Below the pieces are notes generated by a model, which made no database searches, was not told the origin of the DNA, and was given only the letters and a program-made list of their open reading frames with translations. This document shows positions 62,061 through 64,000 of a stretch of DNA of 64,000 nucleotides, piece by piece (the first letter of the stretch is position 1; each line of letters begins with the position of its first letter). Position numbers and translations under genes: made by a program. Origin of the DNA: Achromobacter pulmonis (GTDB lineage: Bacteria; Pseudomonadota; Gammaproteobacteria; Burkholderiales; Burkholderiaceae_B); contig NZ_CADIJV010000003.1 of assembly GCF_902859765.1 (NCBI RefSeq), positions 186,001 to 250,000 on the forward strand, read 5' to 3'.

Positions 62061-64000
62061 TCAGCCCTCCATCAAGCCAACCCAGTCGACCTGGAACTCC
62101 TCGATGATCTGGTGCCCCGCCGCATCGGTGGCCGTCAGCTCGAAGAACCCGACGATGTGCGCGGTGGGGTCGGTAACCGTTTCCGGATGCCGGGCCACCA
62201 CGACCTTGATCGCATCGCGGCCGGTTGGGCCGCCGTCCGACACCGTGATGTACTTCATCAATGTCGCGTCCGTGGATTCATCCGGCTTCAGGGTGATGGT
62301 GACGTTTCCGACCCCGCCCGACACCGTCGCGAAATCATCGGCGGAAACGTCATTAACCTGGTTGGACCTGACCAGAACGTCCGTCGTCAGCGTCACTTCA
62401 AGCGCTGGACGGATCTCCAGGCTGAAAAAGCCGCCCTGGGCCACCACCCCTGCCACCGCCGGGTCCCAGACCCCGACGCTGTAGGTGTCCTCTCCGAGCG
62501 CCTCGTTCGCGGTGCCGGTGATGACGCCGGTATCGGGATCTATCTGCATTCCCGCCGGCAAGCCTCCGCCATTCATGCGGTACTTGAGCTGCCGGTTGCC
62601 CGCGCCCGTGCCTTTCACGGGCTGGAAACTGATGGCATCGCCGAGCATGTAGGTCTTTTTGGCCTCCAGGACGGTCGCCGTCACGGGCTCGTACACCACG
62701 AGACCGAACCGGGCGGTGGCCGTGTGCGCGGGGGTGGCGCTGTCGGTGACCGTGACGGTGTATTTCTCGGGATCGGCGTCGATCTGCTCGGCGGTCGGCG
62801 TCCCGGAGATCACGCCGGTGGCCGGGTCCATGGCCAGGCCGGCCGGCAATGGCGGGCTCACGCTATACGTGAACGCCCCAACCCCGCCGGAGACCGTCAC
62901 CGGACTGCCGGTGGCGGCCAGCGGTTGATTGAGGGCCATCGGCGGCAACGGCGTGGCCGCGGGCGCGGCGACGATGCCTGGGGCCACCGCCAGGGTGAAT
63001 CGGCCAGTCACGGTTTGGCGGGGCTCCGCGCTGTCGACAACGGTGACGGTGTATTCGCGGGCGGCGGACACCTCTATGGGGGTCCCGGCAACGCTTTCGA
63101 TAGTGCCGCTCAAGGCATCCATCTTGAGACCGGCGGGCAGGTCGGGTTGCACGCTGAAGTGATGCAACCCAAGGCCGCCCTCAGCCTTGACCGGTGTCAC
63201 ATTGACCGTGTCCGTGGCAAGCACGGATATCGTCTGCGCCTGGACCGTCGCGGCGAGCGCCGCCGCGATCTCCAGCGAGAAGCTGCCGCTCGCCGAATGG
63301 GGCGTTGGCGTGGCGCTATCCAACACGGTGTACGTGTAGGTGGTGTACGGAGACGGCGCGGTCGCGACCCCCTTGATGTTACCGGTGGCCGCGTCCATGG
63401 ACAGGCCCGCGGGCAGCGCCGGCGTCACCGAGAACTGATATGGCGGCACCCCACCGAAGGTGTTGGCCGGCGTGTAGTCCACCGGGTCCGTGACGCGGTG
63501 CGTCTCGGCCGCGTTGAATAAATTCGACGTCAGGCCCACATTGACCTGCAGCGGGAAGGTGGCGGTGGCCGAATGCGCGGCGTCGTCGGTGACCGTGACG
63601 GTGTACGTGGTTTCCTTCGATTCGGCCGTCGGTGTGCCAGTGATGGCGCCGGTGGTGGCGTTCATCGTCAGCCCGGCCGGCAGGGGCGGCGCCACGCCGA
63701 AGTGCAGCGTGCCGGCGCCCCCGGCGGCTGTCACCGGTGTGATGCTAACGGTATCGCCCATGACCACGACCTGCGCGACAGTCGCCGCCTTGGTGGCCGA
63801 CAGGCTCTCGGCGATGCCCAGCGAGAAGCTGGCGTTGATCGAATGCCGGGGCGTGGCGTCGTCGGTCACGGTGACGGTGTAGGTGGCGGCGGGCGAGGCC
63901 GTCGTGGCCGTGCCCGTGATGGCGCCGGTGGCCGCATCCAACTGCAGGCCAGCGGGCAGCGTCGGCGATACCGCGTAATGCAGGTCGCCGACGCCGCCGG
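62061..64000 (-). CDS. Large repeat protein with tandem Ig-like (He_PIG/cadherin-like) domains, C-terminal part
   Basis: The frame enters from the right edge, so at least 646 residues of the C-terminal part are seen; the TTG at 63,941 is not the start. Six modules of about 85-100 residues repeat the core GG-G---F-V-P-LPAGL-MD, then ATG-I-GT and YTVTVTD (for instance LPAGLTMNATTGAITG, LPAGLSMDAATGNIKG, LPAGLAMDPATGVISG). A seventh, diverged domain and the tail EEFQVDWVGLMEG follow. No autotransporter barrel is present in the end, so it is likely a secreted or surface-bound adhesin exported another way, or a periplasmic structural protein. The N-terminus is needed to decide. Confidence 0.75.
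   Translation of the reverse strand, partial: GGVGDLHYAVSPTLPAGLQLDAATGAITGTATTASPAATYTVTVTDDATPRHSINASFSLGIAESLSATKAATVAQVVVMGDTVSITPVTAAGGAGTLHFGVAPPLPAGLTMNATTGAITGTPTAESKETTYTVTVTDDAAHSATATFPLQVNVGLTSNLFNAAETHRVTDPVDYTPANTFGGVPPYQFSVTPALPAGLSMDAATGNIKGVATAPSPYTTYTYTVLDSATPTPHSASGSFSLEIAAALAATVQAQTISVLATDTVNVTPVKAEGGLGLHHFSVQPDLPAGLKMDALSGTIESVAGTPIEVSAAREYTVTVVDSAEPRQTVTGRFTLAVAPGIVAAPAATPLPPMALNQPLAATGSPVTVSGGVGAFTYSVSPPLPAGLAMDPATGVISGTPTAEQIDADPEKYTVTVTDSATPAHTATARFGLVVYEPVTATVLEAKKTYMLGDAISFQPVKGTGAGNRQLKYRMNGGGLPAGMQIDPDTGVITGTANEALGEDTYSVGVWDPAVAGVVAQGGFFSLEIRPALEVTLTTDVLVRSNQVNDVSADDFATVSGGVGNVTITLKPDESTDATLMKYITVSDGGPTGRDAIKVVVARHPETVTDPTAHIVGFFELTATDAAGHQIIEEFQVDWVGLMEG

Noticed and set aside
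62061-64000. Repeated DNA at the right end as a CRISPR or tandem satellite
   Set aside because: Repeats are diverged at the base level and correspond to protein modules in one long frame.

Overview
The window is GC-rich (mostly near 65-70 %) and gene-dense. It looks like a chromosomal segment from the Achromobacter/Bordetella group (Betaproteobacteria, Alcaligenaceae). Reasons: a Bug-family solute receptor, many LysR, GntR and MFS genes, metX-metW, ubiE next to a Tim44-type gene, and bkd, pxp and cop clusters. No rRNA, CRISPR array, integrase or IS transposase was seen. There is one tRNA, tRNA-Ala(CGC) at 10,571-10,646.

Layout. 1-10.5 kb: an FAD oxidoreductase, hutG with a LysR gene, a LacI-MFS-amidase locus with a clear operator, a MarC/DUF4105/small-protein chain and a phosphatase. 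10.5-16.6 kb: the tRNA, xthA, then a compositionally different block with a Cys/His-motif unknown protein, an orphan HI1420-type antitoxin and an 1113-aa SF1 helicase. This is the best candidate accessory, possibly defence, island. 16.6-25.7 kb: GntR-SDR/aldehyde dehydrogenase, a riboflavin synthase, an M81 peptidase-MFS-LysR locus and speG. 25.8-30 kb: a CadR-controlled Zn/Cd/Pb ATPase and a nitroreductase. 30-34 kb: Fur-box, FecI, FecR and a TonB siderophore receptor whose barrel half is foreign AT-richer DNA. 34.4-46.3 kb: bkdA1A2 with a broken bkdB, ubiE, phoBR, copRS-copA, then gene fusions and remnants. 46.3-51 kb: LysR, a VOC protein and the 5-oxoprolinase operon pxpBCA, then GntR. 51-56.3 kb: a TRIC-type channel, a tandem universal stress protein behind an FNR/Anr-like box, ampG, and metX-metW behind a SAM-II-like riboswitch. 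56.3-62 kb: a sulfolactate locus (GntR, suyA, suyB, Bug receptor, slcC, comC) with a strong promoter. 62 kb to the end: a large protein of repeated Ig-like domains running off the window.

The most unusual feature is a run of breakpoints between 32 and 46 kb. They are a mosaic siderophore receptor (about 32.0 kb), bkdB joined head-to-head to an antisense tim44 fragment (about 37.0 kb), copB fused in frame to a serA lacking its start (about 44.65 kb), and a beheaded TonB receptor (45.8 kb). These point to deletions or inversions without visible mobile elements, or to assembly error, and should be tested first. The SAM-II-like leader of metX and the racemic-sulfolactate operon are the clearest intact systems.
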